From NCBI GenBank assembly GCA_027922465.2, contig BQMF02000054.1, positions 620,001 to 684,000 on the forward strand: a stretch of 64,000 bases of DNA, read 5' to 3'. Source of the stretch: Turritopsis dohrnii (lineage: Eukaryota; Cnidaria; Hydrozoa; Anthoathecata; Oceaniidae). The notes beneath the pieces were generated by a model. That model did not search any database. It saw nothing but the letters and a program-made list of their open reading frames with translations, and was not told the DNA's origin. A program made the position numbers and the translations under genes. Below, one piece after another: positions 10,736 to 22,522 of this stretch (position 1 is its first letter; every line of letters begins with the position of its first letter).

Positions 10736-13678
10736 GTTCGTAGCAGACGAGGGGAGCGTTTATTTCTAAGTGTTTTCACCGTTTAAATGTAATGGTTGCA
10801 ATTTGACACATGAACATACTCCTATAATTATAATATAATTATTATAATCATCGTCTAGATGATTCAAACTTATCGGTGAAAATTCTTATTAAAATGTTTG
10901 GTAGAACGAGTCAACACGTGATTAAATGTTCGCTGTCCCAAACACATTTAACAAGGTTTCCACTGTCGAGTTTCGAAGGTATCAAGTTGACAGGTGAACC
11001 GTATGGTTAAACCAGAGGTGATATTCATTGGCCAGTTACGGGGTTAGTTTGAATATTCTCGATTAAATCCATAATAAGCAGTAATATGTACTGGTACCTT
11101 CCATCCATTGATACTTTCAATATGGTCGATAGAGTCAGTCAGTTAGCTTTCAATCATATTGAGCAACATAAAATCATTAAGAAGTAGCAAGCCTTCATTT
11201 CGACCAACATCCCTGAATCAGGTGTAAAAAAAATTGTGCTTATAAGAAAAGGCCTTATCAGTTCTGTGCCATATTTACAAGAGGACCCTTCTATAATTTT
11301 CCTGAAGTGAGATTGAATCGAAAGTGAGCAAGCGCGTGAGTAATTAAGGAAGGAAGTGGGAGTATTTAGTCATTTGGACTTCCATCCGTAATGGTTGGCT
11401 CTTCATTTAACTTGAAGCAGTTGAGTTACCGTCAGAAATACGTATAGCATTGCTCTAACTAGCACATAGGCAGGTATGCAGTCAGTCATACGCTCCTAAT
11501 GGGCTGATGTGCTGAATGGGAATGAAGCGACATGACTGGGACTCAAAAACGAGACACGTTGGTCACACCGACATGTAATTGACCACCACACTATCAATGG
11601 TCGAGATTCTGCAGAGAAATTCAAATAACTTGGTTAATTACTATTTAGGGTTCAATGCTTTGATTGTTTAGAAGTTCTAGTAAACGTAAATATGTCTAAT
11701 ATTTTTTTATTCATGTTTAAAATAAGTGAAAATGAAATTGTTCAGATGGAGAATGTTTGTTGAATTTTATTCATGAAAAATGTAAGAAGGAAATTCTGAA
11801 CAAGCTGAATGTGAAATAACAGAAATTCGAAAACAATTTCTATTCATGTGTGATAATCAATTACTAGCTGAGAAAGTGAATATCCAACAGATTGAATGTT
11901 TGTTAAGTTGAATAATTATACAAATGTTATAAGACAATCCTGTATGTATGTGTACGTTGCTTGTTCTCCGTTTTCAAAGTTTGCGAAGAAAATGACAAGG
12001 GAGCTGTTTTTGTTGGTGTTAAGGTAAACAAAGTTTTGACTGTCTTGGCTATCAAGAAATTTAATTTCTTTCTCTATCGTCAGAGTCTTGTTGACATTAA
12101 GCTATCTATATGTAATGGCTGTTATAAATCATTATGTTTAATGTAAATGTACATACGAACTTTTTACTCATCTCTGCTTCAATTGTTTGTCACTTGTCAA
12201 AGTGAGAAGTTATAGAACAAATTGACCTTTGTTCGTCCAACTAACGTAGTGTTTTTTTTATCTTTATACATCTCGGAATGTATACACTGTCTTGTAAATA
12301 GTAAAATCTATATTTTAATCTGTTCTCTTTTATGTTTCTCCTGTATCCTTATGTTCTTTAATGACATACACAGTTTTATTATAAGCAATCGAGGTCAGAC
12401 GTTAGTAGTAATGTTGCTTAATTTGTTGCTAAGCATAAATCGAAAATATATATATATATATGTCACATCTTGAAAACCTTTCTGTACGTTTTGTAAGACT
12501 AAATTTGTGCAGTATAATTCGAACAGTGCAGTACATTAAACAAAACAGCTACCTGGAAGGTTTTTAACTTAACAGTTAATTCGGATATTTAAAATCGTTT
12601 CTTGAACTAAAAGAACTATTTAACTGTTACACCTCTTTCAAACAGATTTGAAAGCTCTTGTTAGATTTCGCTAAGCGAAAGATATTGGTTTCGGCGGCGT
12701 TCTATCTATCTATCTAATCTATGTACGGCGAAGGTTTTTTAGTATCGCACTTACTAACTTAAAATTCTTTTATTTCTATTTCTTTTTATCCTTGCTCTCA
12801 TGACCATGATACGTTTTCGTATATTTCGTGAGCTGTAAAGTGTATTTACCACAGTCACAAAAAAGGGTCTTTCCCTAAAGGAAAAACAATAAGAAGGGTT
12901 CCAATTACTTTTTTGATTCGAAGTACCACTGTGAAATTTAAATTAAGTAAACTTTAGTGACGCTTTTGATGTTGATATCCTTCGAAGATCAACTGCAGTG
13001 AAGAAGCTTTACAAGCAGTTTTAATTTTTAACTCTAGCTTCAAACCGTCTATTGCAAACAAAGTATTTGTTTGTTATTTGATTTGTTTATTTTGTTTGAG
13101 TATTTTGGATAGATTTTCGTTTTTTAAATTTTTTTGGAACAAATCTTTTTTTCTTATCTCTTTTGGCTCACATTTTTCTTATAAAATCATTTTTTTAAAA
13201 AAAAATTCATGTTTACAGCTCATACAAGTATATTTCTTTTGTTATGTTTCAATTTGTGACGTGTTTTTTAATAAAGTTAGGTTTACACAATAAAACTTTT
13301 TTTATTTCTATGCTTACACTAGCAGATCTTTTTAACAAAATGCATCAGTAGTGCAACTTGGCTCAGAAACAGGGAGTTTACGCGGAAATACGAAAACACG
13401 TATCACTATGGAGACGGGTTTATTATAAATTCCGCTCTGCAACCCAATGAACCCTCAAGTATGTATTTAGGATGGGCGTTATTTATAGGTCGCTATTCTT
13501 AAAAAAAGATAAGCGAAATCGTTCGACCATCCGGTCGTCTTGTTACAGTTAGCTGCAAAAGTGAATACCTCATTAAACACCCTTGAATACCTTATCAAGA
13601 CGCCCTTGGACTCACACCAAGTACATTTGCTGCTATCGCTACACATCTTGTTGTTGGTTTAACTGAACTCGACAAATA

Positions 13679-16600
13679 ATGAACGTGAACATCGTGTTGT
13701 TTGTTATAGTGTCTCATCGATTCGATGCGAGAGTACGAACGAGTCGGTACACCAACGAAAAATGTTGGAAGAATTAATGACTGATTACAACAGGATGGTA
13801 ATTCCGTTGGAAACTGGACAACCTTTGAATGTGTCTGTGAACTTGTTCATCTTAAATTTCATATCTTTGGATCAATCGATGAGATTTGTAAGAATTAATT
13901 TTTCTTTCCTTCAACCATTTTTCTGCAAATCTTCTCGCTTGTATTCTATTGAAATAATTAGCCAAGTTTACCATGGCTAGTTTCTTTTAGAGTTTTTTCT
14001 TCGAAGCATTCGTCAGAGTGATTTGGACAGATTACAGATTGGCATATGGAAAAGCCCTTCAACAAAAATACGGGATAAATGCTTCAGCCACAAGCATTTA
14101 TTTCCAATCTGATGCTATAGATAAATTCTGGATGCCAGATGTATTTTTTGCAAAGGCACACGAAGTTCGAAAGCATGAACTAACAAAACTGAACACAATG
14201 TTGCTGTTGAAACCGGATGGAGAGATCTTCCTGTCTGAAAGGTAAGAGAATAAGTAATGGTTACCCAACATGACTTCTTCAGAAGGTACCGTTACCATTG
14301 ATGGTCTTGCGAAGGAGTGTATCAATAGTATAATTGAGTAATAAAATACCATTACAGAGGGGGTAATTTTTGTAGCATGTTTATGCATTTCCACACTCAA
14401 AAAGTAAAACATCTGAGCATAAAAAGCGTATTAACCGGTGGTAAAGTGGCCCATAAATTGATCAAGGTCAAGAAAAGAAGTGTGTCCGCGGAAATAGAGT
14501 TTTTAATAAGGAAGAGTAGTGCAAAAGACTCATCATGTTGATCGTTTTTCATTCAAACTTCTTCTTTTCTTCAGGATGTCGATAGCTGTGACGTGTCACA
14601 TGTCCTTACGATATTTTCCATTTGACGAACAAACATGCAGGTTTGAAATAGAGTCATGTAAGAGGTTACACTAATTTTGAAATGTCTGAGTAACTAAGAA
14701 GATGCTTAGAGTTATAGTATTGGTCACTTTCACTAACATATATTTGGAAATAAAATACAGTTTATGACTCAGGAAAGTTACAAACTGTACTGATGGCTGA
14801 TCCACTTGTTATGAGTTGTCATTTGTTAAGTTTTATTCGATGAGTTATAATTAAATTTTGTAAGTGGAGACACAGTACACCAACCACGATCACAATCAGT
14901 TTAAGTTGGAGTTATTTTCTGACTGATCAATTAAGATTTCATAAAGTTCATTTGCTAAAAATCTCTAAATTTACTTTAGTGGCTTATTCTTCAGAAAATA
15001 TGAATCTAAGTTGGCTCATACGGCGAAAGGATGAGGGTCCTTTAGAAAATTTATCGAAAGTCAAAAAGAAGCAACAAGAATTGTACTTCGACAATTACGA
15101 GTATGGAAAAGTTTGGAATGATTATGGTCACCTCGGTAAGTAATAACGTCACCTTGGTAACTGATGGCATCACCTTGGTAACTAATAACGTCAGTGTTGT
15201 CAAACAAGTACAAAGTAAAAACATCCATCTTGCAGGCATAAAAGAACACAATGTTTAGGGACAAATATCTCCTTAGTCAAAAGCGATAACTGACGTTTTG
15301 TTGGATCCACAGCTATCAAGGTTACGATAATTTTGTTCTGGACTTTTTGGACCATGACGTCAAACATGTGGTAAACATGTGGTCATGAGATCATAACATA
15401 GCTACTTTGTGGTTTGAACTTTTGTGATCGTATAAGCACGGAAACCTTTTCCTCTTCTTTAAGTATTTGATATTTTGGCTGACCTACTAAGCAGGTTAGT
15501 CAAACTTTAAAACTGTAATGTTCCTAGCCTTCTTTGATTTTATTTCAGGAAAATACGATATTCTGTTTATTGATTTTCATCTATCAAGACATTTTCAATA
15601 TTACATCGTCCAAATGTACTTTCCCATGGTGCTCATCGTTGTATTATCATGGGTATCTTTCTGGATCGATTATCGGTCAACACCTGCTAGAGTTGCTCTT
15701 GCTGTCACAGCTGTGCTCACCATTACTATATTGGGTATTGTTTGTATATCATCATCTCCATTCGTAAAATTTCTTTTAGTTGGCGTTTGATTAAAAGACG
15801 CCATTATTATTCCGCCATTTTTATTCCGATTTAAAACGGGACAATGTTTGTAAAGATCGGAAATTACCTAAACAATGAAAGAAAGTTCTATTGCTATTCG
15901 ATTAAGGGTTGCCCATAGTGTCACATCGGAGAGGAGATATATTCTAGGAAACGCAGTCACAAAATAAACACGAGGGTCACTATTTACTACGGAAGCCTAT
16001 AGGGGACATGGACAATTCTACTCCTGTTACTTTCGTAACTGAAGTCATTCAACGCATTTCGAATAACTTCACTTCACTTATGTTTCTAAGTGAAGCCATC
16101 CAACTGCATTCTTTGTTGGACGACTTGTGTTTGTTAAAGTGAAGTCGTCCAACGCAATATTGAATATTGGACGACAATAAACAATGGTAGTATACAGCTA
16201 TCGCCACTTCTTACTATTAACTTATTAGTCGCTGTACATTTATGAGGAAAGAAACAAAACATATGAACAACTTTCTTACCTCCGCATTCGATCCTGGCAT
16301 TGGTTTCGCCATCATTACACTCATTCTAGTACCAGAGTATTTTGCAGATTATTAATTATCCCGCAGGTAGAACATTTTGAACACAGGTCGTCCAACAGTT
16401 TCAATATTGCGTTGGACGACTTCACTTCAACAAACACAAGTCGTCCAACAAAGAATGCAGTTGGATGGCTTCAGTTACGAAAGTAACAGGAGTAGAATTG
16501 TCCATGTCCCCTATGGGCTTCCGTAATTTACAGTTCAATAACATTAGAGACGCTTAAGTGAACCAACCAAGGTTAGTTTGTTTCATTAACACTTTGACGT

Positions 16601-17286
16601 AATGTAGGGCTGATAGATTCCTTTTCAATTTAGGTAATAAAATGAAAACAACCAACTCTTCCACCACCGCTATTGATGTTTATGTTTTCCTCTGTTTCTT
16701 GTACGTCTTCGCTGTTCTTCTCGAGTATGCTTTTGTTGGTATGAGCAATCTTAAATGGAAGAAAGAGTCGAGTGACAACTCGCCACTCGCGGTGAGTGAA
16801 GGAAGACCTAAAGTGTTTATCATTTGGAATTTAAGTAGAAACATCAATGAAATAAAACCTTAATTAACAATCTAGTTTTTCAACGGAAGAAAGATGTGAA
16901 AAAAATGATCTGTTTTTTAGGTTCCCAACAAAAGCCAATATCGATCCAGAAAATCTGTCTATAATTCGCAGTCAGCCAAACTTAAATATTTTGAAGAGCA
17001 ACCATCAAAAGATATTAAAGACAGTTCTCCAACTTCCTCAAACTCAGACAGAAGCATCCGATCACGTGTTTTTCTGAACCCACACGATAACAAACTGCAG
17101 TTTCAACGTCTCCAAGAAACACACAATAACGTCCACTGCAATTTCCCCTCCATAACTACCAAGCTGGTGGACAAACATAAAATGAAGGAGGTTCATACAC
17201 TAGACAGAATATGCAGATATCTCTTCCCAATCTCCTTCGGTATTTGTAATATCATCTACTTTATGGTAGTTGGCACCAGTTCTTAA
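13679..17286 (+). CDS. Cys-loop ligand-gated anion channel subunit (glycine/GABA-receptor-like), gene 1
   Basis: Seven exons assemble in phase: to 13887, 13991-14241, 14575-14657, 14980-15135, 15549-15734, 16634-16791 and 16921-17286, each bounded by GT and AG. The product is a subunit of a pentameric neurotransmitter-gated channel in the plasma membrane. The extracellular part has FWMPDVFFA (loop A) and the 13-residue Cys loop from TCHMSL to FDEQTC, then AYSSENMNLSW. M1 and M2 share exon 5; the PAR motif before M2 (STPARVALAVTAVLTITIL) marks anion selectivity in this family. M3 is in exon 6. The M3-M4 loop and M4 (LDRICRYLFPISFGICNIIY) are in exon 7. From the ATG at 13762 the protein is 441 residues. 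The likely signal peptide (ATG at 13679, MNVNIVLFVIVSHRFDA) is one base out of frame at an A5 run, so the N-terminus is uncertain. The agonist cannot be told from sequence. Confidence 0.86.
15984..16531. mobile_element. Long foldback (inverted-repeat) element in intron 5 of receptor gene 1
   Basis: The ends read TACGGAAGCC(T/C)ATAGGGG on both strands, and the inverted similarity continues for more than 130 bases with few mismatches. The left arm (about 15988-16185) has about 60 extra bases compared with the right arm (about 16385-16527). Words such as GTCGTCCAACGCAATATTG occur in both arms. No coding sequence is seen, so this fits a non-autonomous foldback/MITE. Confidence 0.85.
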
Positions 17287-17298
17287 TGAAAACTCTAA

Positions 17299-17395
17299 GT
17301 GAAAACTGCGCCCTCTTGGTGTGAAAATTGCACACTTTTGGTAGTGAAGAATGCGCCCTTTTGGTAGTGAAAACTGCACCCTTTTGATAACGTAA
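17299..17395 (+). repeat. About 24-bp degenerate tandem repeat just after receptor gene 1
   Basis: Four units of the form GTGAAAACTGCACCCTTTTG follow one another, starting within 20 bases of the stop codon, so they probably lie in the 3' UTR. Confidence 0.7.
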
Positions 17396-17399
17396 ACAG

Positions 17400-18411
17400 G
17401 CATACGCAAGCATGACATATGCTAGTGCTTTTCGAAGAGGATTTTTTTATGTTATTTGAATATTTTTCAGTCACACTGTAAAAATGTAAATGTACTGTTC
17501 GTTCAGTTTGCACATCACCATGACGACCAAGAGTTCTAACGTTGTTTGAGATTAATTTTTCACAGCTGATGTAGAAGTTTTTGCATTCAAATGGAAAATT
17601 TTATTTAATGGTACGAATAGAAAAACGAAAATCGGCAACCGTATAAAGAAAAAGAGAACTTGATTACCAGCTCTCAAAGGAAAACATTCAAAAATGCAAA
17701 AGTCACGCCCGGAATTTCTGAAAGGTTTTGGAGAAAGTTCGAGATAACGAGAGAAAATCAGTCAGAAGATCGGAAATATTGTTCGAGGTACCGAAAAGTT
17801 CGAGGTATCGAGTTTCGAGATATCGAGTGCCCAAACAAGTGCGTAGTGTCCAAGGAACCGGGAAAAAAGTCGGTCATTATGCTGCTTTGTTTCAGTTCAA
17901 ATTTTCTATCACACGAAGGTTAATAAAATAAATAAATGACAAATGAACGAACGAATGAGTGAATGAATGAATAAATTTTGCGCCAATTGTGTGGCATTTT
18001 TCCGCCCGTTTTGTGGCATGTGTGCATTTACTCTTTCGATTATTATTATCATTCTAAAGCCGGCAGTTTAGGGAGGGAGGCAGAAAAAGATTTCAAAACA
18101 ATTGCCCATGAATGATCCACTACGCACGTTTTCGTTCCAATCCCACTTGCAAAATGAGTTGTAAAAGAGCGTCTAAAAATAGAAACAAAAAAAGTAAAGA
18201 TAAACACTAGAAGTAAAAGTTATGGTTAATGAAAAAAAAGTTAAGATAAACACTAGAAGTAAAAGTTATGGTTAATGAAAAAGACGAGTATTTTTAAATT
18301 ACTACTGTTGTTATCAAAAAAAAAAACAAAAAAGAAAAACAACTACGCTCGAAGGTTTTGAGTAAGATCGGCTATATCACGTAAACTGATCTCGTTCACG
18401 ATATGAAATAG
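17400..18411. other. Intergenic; short repeats only
   Basis: The words TTCGAGGTA and ATCGAG recur near 17740-17835 and resemble decayed inverted-repeat element ends. AATAAA words near 17922-17935 could end a long transcript of gene 1. A 47-bp direct duplication lies at 18191-18280. No gene is recognised. Confidence 0.45.
18191..18280. repeat. Direct tandem duplication, two units of about 47 bp
   Basis: The unit begins AAGATAAACACTAGAAGTAA and occurs twice in succession with only A-run differences. Confidence 0.85.
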
Positions 18412-21268
18412 ACCTTTCCCGAATTTCTGTTTAAACACTGTGTTATAGCCGTGTTTCGCCTCTTTTTCAAACTCTTAATACTCCTTTTTATAAATTATTG
18501 CGTAATAGTTTACTGATTTGTGAAAACGAGGCAGTCGTTGTTGAATTTCTTTACAACGCCTTCAAGTGATATCTATCGGAATTACGTTTAAAAATGCGGC
18601 AAACAATTGGGGAGATAACGAAATTCTCCATAATATTTTAAACTTTCAAACCGGATATCTCCAGATTAAACATATTTCTCTATAGTTTTTTGTTCGAGGT
18701 AACAGAAAAACAATTTACGAGAGGGAAAGGTATCTGAAACTGTCTGAGGTATCAAGTATATAATTTTTAAAAAACTGCTATTTTAATAGCAACAACAGCA
18801 ATAAAAAAGCTATTTCATAGCTACATATCATTTTCCATAAAATTAACGTTTTATGGTAAAGAAGAACTGTGATATTTACGATAAACATGACCAGCAAAAA
18901 AGAGCATGAAGTGAAGGTGGAAGATTTCAAGAAACTCTTCGATGATGTATCTGTAGGTAAGTGGGTAAACAAGTACATTCTAGGAACAGTGATAAGAAGA
19001 CGAACATTTATAAGAAAAGTCAAAAGTAGAATTGCCTAAATGTTTACATACTTTTGACATACTAATGTAAATTATACTTTTGACTTTTCTTATCATCAAT
19101 AATCAATGATTTATCAATTATCAATGATCTTTGAAATGAAATTCACATGTTTTTATCCGATTATTCAAAAAAGTCACACACAGGAACCAGTGTCATTCCC
19201 TGATCTTTTGTATATAGCTTTAATAATATATGTAAAAAATAAAAATACTTTAATAATCTTTTTGGATCCAGCTACTATAACTCTGACTGAGGATGACATA
19301 TCTGATCTTCATGTACACATTAACATAGGAAACCTTTCAAAAAACAAACTTGAACGTTTGAAAAATGGCTTATATTTCGTCTTTTATATATACATAAATA
19401 TATATATACCTTTTTATGTAGGAAGACCTCATGGAGGATTTTTCTGATAAGAACATATTACAAGGTCAAACCAAATTTGAGCTTCCTTTATAAAAAATCA
19501 TGTATATGTTTGTATATGTTTGTATAACCTTCTACCTTAACAGAAGTAATTCTCTCGGAAAGTAGTTTTCGTGACTTTCAGATGATTTCCTGAAAATTAG
19601 CTTGTGAAAAGTACTTCTTTAAGGTAAGTTCATTTTAAATTGGTTTGAAAATTAGCTAACATTGCACTCACAGAAATTATTTGATTGAGTGAAACTAGCA
19701 TATTTACAGATATTACTCTGTCAAAAATATGAAAACATTTAAGACGTTGTATCATACGCTCAACATGTATTCTTTCTGCAGCAATTTGTTGACTGAGAAC
19801 AACTTCCCTTTCAGTGAATTGTTCACGACCTTTCAGAAACGATGGCATAATGAGTTCTACACCTAATGGCTGAACATAATCAGCTATTAAGAAACCACGA
19901 CCAGCCATAATTGCATCTCCATGCTCCCACAATTCTGGATATAACAGTCCACTTTTAATCACAATATCCTTATCCGATATGCTTCTAGGATAAGCTGATG
20001 AAATGAACGTAACACCTCCACCAAGTGCAATTCCCACTAGCACTTCAACAGTTGTATGATTTTTGTAATCTGAATACATAAGCTTATGCATCACAAGTGA
20101 GGTTGGTACAGCAATTTTGAACTCCACACAATTAATTATGCATCGTACATTTGGGAACTTTTCCTTCATTGATTTAGGCATAATTGATCTCACTTGTTCT
20201 CGAGTAGGCCATACAGATAACTCCAATTTTATGTATGAAATTTATCCATGTATATAATTATTGTATTAGTTATTGTATTATTAGTTATTAGTTATTGCAA
20301 TAGCTTTCCAAGGGTGATAATGTACGAGGTCTGCCTCTTGAGGTGTCTACTTTAATGCGTTGGTTATTATACAAAATAACATTTTCGCCAGTGTCCCCAG
20401 GGTTTAAAAATAGATATATTCCTTTGAAAATGTCAATAGTTGAAAAACCAGTATAATGGTTGCATACATCATCAGATGACAGTATGTGCTCTACGAAATT
20501 ACACTTTGTGGAGACGTTATTTCCCAAGACACTTTTTTCAATTTTCTATTTTCCTCGTAATAAATTTATTCTCTCCTGCAACAACGTAAACTTTTCTTCA
20601 GTTTGTGTGCTAGAATTAGCACAAAATTTTTTTCTTGGAGATGACTGCCTTTCATCTGGTGGTTTTCTGGTTGATTTATCTGTTGACTTGCTTTCAAATG
20701 ATACAGGTTTTGCACTCTCTCTAAGACGTTTCAAAGTCCCACCAGCAGGTTTAATTAAATCTGTTTTTCAAAGTGTTTTTCACATAAAACTGTATGGTTA
20801 GTCACACGAAAGTTAGTTGTCCTTTCCATCAATTCGTTTTATTTATTCGACTGCACCACACCTTTCTAGCACCAGAATCTCTTGGGAACGTAAAAAAACT
20901 TATATTACTAGAAATTAGTTGACCTTCGAACTCTACCAAACCTCTGCTGTCACATCCCCAGACTGCGCATTGCTTCCCAAGAGATGGTTTATAGTTTTTT
21001 ACTTTTTTCGTTACATTATCAGCCATAGCCATTTTTTATGAAGAAAATGAACAACGACTGCCTCGTTTTCATGAATCGTCAAAATATTACGCAATAATTT
21101 ATAATAAGGAGTATTACTTCTAATTATTCCACTGGGGAACTGAAAGAACGAGTAATTATTACTTACTGAAAACATTGTGAAATTAGAAAAACAATAAAAA
21201 AATAGAAACGAGGCTAAACTTAATAACTAAGCATTAACTCGGCAATTAAACAGAAATTCGGGAAAGGT
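18412..21268 (-). mobile_element. 2.86-kb DNA transposon with terminal inverted repeats (THAP-DDE type)
   Basis: The outer ends match in inverted orientation over 23 bases (ACCTTTCCCGAATTTCTG, left 18412-18434, right 21246-21268). A second, inner inverted block of about 65 bases follows (left 18477-18543, right 21048-21116), including ACGAGGCAGTCGTTGTT. Between them, on the minus strand, lies a decayed transposase with a THAP zinc finger and a DDE_Tnp_4-like domain, which fits the ISL2EU/IS4EU-like elements of Repbase. No target duplication was confirmed. Confidence 0.82.
19630..21032 (-). pseudogene. Decayed THAP-domain DDE_Tnp_4-type transposase
   Basis: Four minus-strand blocks read in order. 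21032-20829 carries a C2CH THAP finger (KQCAVWGCDSRG, then FFTFPRD and ARKVWCSRINKTN). 20734-20546 is a charged linker with SSTQTEE. 20527-20288 is the region before the catalytic core (DDVCNHYTGFSTIDIFKGIY). 20226-19630 is the DDE core (VRCIINCVEFKIAVP, DYKNHTTVEVLVGIALGGGV, IAAERIHVERMIQRLKCF). The blocks are split by stops or frameshifts. In the core the first expected aspartate (usually IIDCTE) is Asn and the second (usually ADRGF) is Gly; the glutamate in HVER is present. The enzyme is therefore very unlikely to be catalytic, apart from the frame breaks. Confidence 0.85.
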
Positions 21269-22522
21269 GTATTGCTTGATAGTAAACTTTCCTTTCGATA
21301 TTATTTTCAAAGCAATAGCCGGCTCATTCAGTGCGTTCTGAATCGTCTAGTGAAAAACCGGTTTAAGCATTCTTTTGTTGGTAAGTTTGAAACCATTAAT
21401 TATACAGAAAGATCAATTATGCAGTTGAGGTCACTTGATAATTCCGTTTTGATTGTAACGGGTGCAACCACGATGTTTCATCAACCTCGAACGCAGGGCG
21501 TTACTACCATTCGAATATCAGACAGGTGGGAGGGTCTGGGTGCAAGGTTATATTCTTTCATAAGTTTTCAATCGGAGAATTTTTCAATTATACGGAAATT
21601 CCTCAATCTTTACGATTAAATATGTCGTTTCCAAGGCAATACGCGACATTGTCAAGGACAATACAAAATGGCGTGGCCACAACCCATACCAACCGTAATC
21701 ACTATTTCAAATCGAGTATTCAGTTTTTCGTTTTTGTTTGAAGAAATTTCATTGTTGAAATGAACTGTTTGAAACCGAACAAAAAATAATCCTGAATTGG
21801 TTCAATGGGTTGTTTGCTGTTGTAAATGGAATTTTAAATAAAATATTATTACAATGCTTGAAAGCAGATAAAACCGAAGAAAGTAACAAGTAACAGCAAA
21901 AACAAAAATGATCGTGTTGATTTTTTTTATTTATTGGCTTGGGTAAGGATGTACCTTTTTTATATTTTTGTACTTCTGTAGAAGTACACTGTAGACAGAA
22001 ATCCAAACGTTTGGCATGTGTTCGTGATGTTTGTAAGAAGATTGTAATGTTTTTATTCATTTCATCTTGTTTCATCTTGTTTCATCTTGTTTCATCCATG
22101 CAAAAAAACAAGCACAATGTTTTTGAAACATTTTAACGGTATAATAAAATGGTGGAGTCAAGAAGAGTAAGATGAATAAAAATAAATGAAACGATGAATT
22201 GGTTAAGGCAAGCCTTCCTATTTTCCATTTTTGGTCTGAACAGAGATAAATTGTTCTATCCAAGCCATTCATTATAGTTGGTTGTTTCATTCGACCACTT
22301 GCAACAAATAGTTGATCTGTCACCAAAGACACGTATAGCATTGCTCGAACTTGCAAGGAAGCCACTTCACCAGCACATCATTAATAGCATAAACAACTGC
22401 ACACAGGTTGGATAAACTGTGTGTTCTCGCGATAGCACGAAAATCGAAAATTTTGGTGAAAACTGATTGTCACGATGATTACAGAACAGTTAAATGACCT
22501 AACGTTGAAAAGTGATGAAGTC
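21269..22522. other. Intergenic upstream of receptor gene 2
   Basis: No gene is recognised. A 10-bp tandem repeat (TTCATCTTGT, about 3.6 copies) lies at 22061-22096. The text near 22325-22365 (ACGTATAGCATTGCTC) recurs near 11441-11456, so both may belong to a dispersed repeat. Confidence 0.4.
22061..22096 (+). repeat. 10-bp tandem repeat TTCATCTTGT
   Basis: Three full units and a partial fourth, without mismatches in the full units. Confidence 0.92.

Larger units (their letters stand above)
9330..13660. other. Intergenic region between GPCR and first receptor channel; no gene recognised
   Basis: Apart from the repeats and SINE-like sequence listed separately, only short low-complexity open frames occur. 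There are T runs at 9456-9472, TA repeats near 12446-12460, and a TCTA microsatellite near 12703-12718. Confidence 0.45.

Noticed and set aside
21272..21741. Two overlapping plus-strand open frames
   Set aside because: No family motif and no codon-like pattern; treated as chance frames beside the THAP-DDE element.
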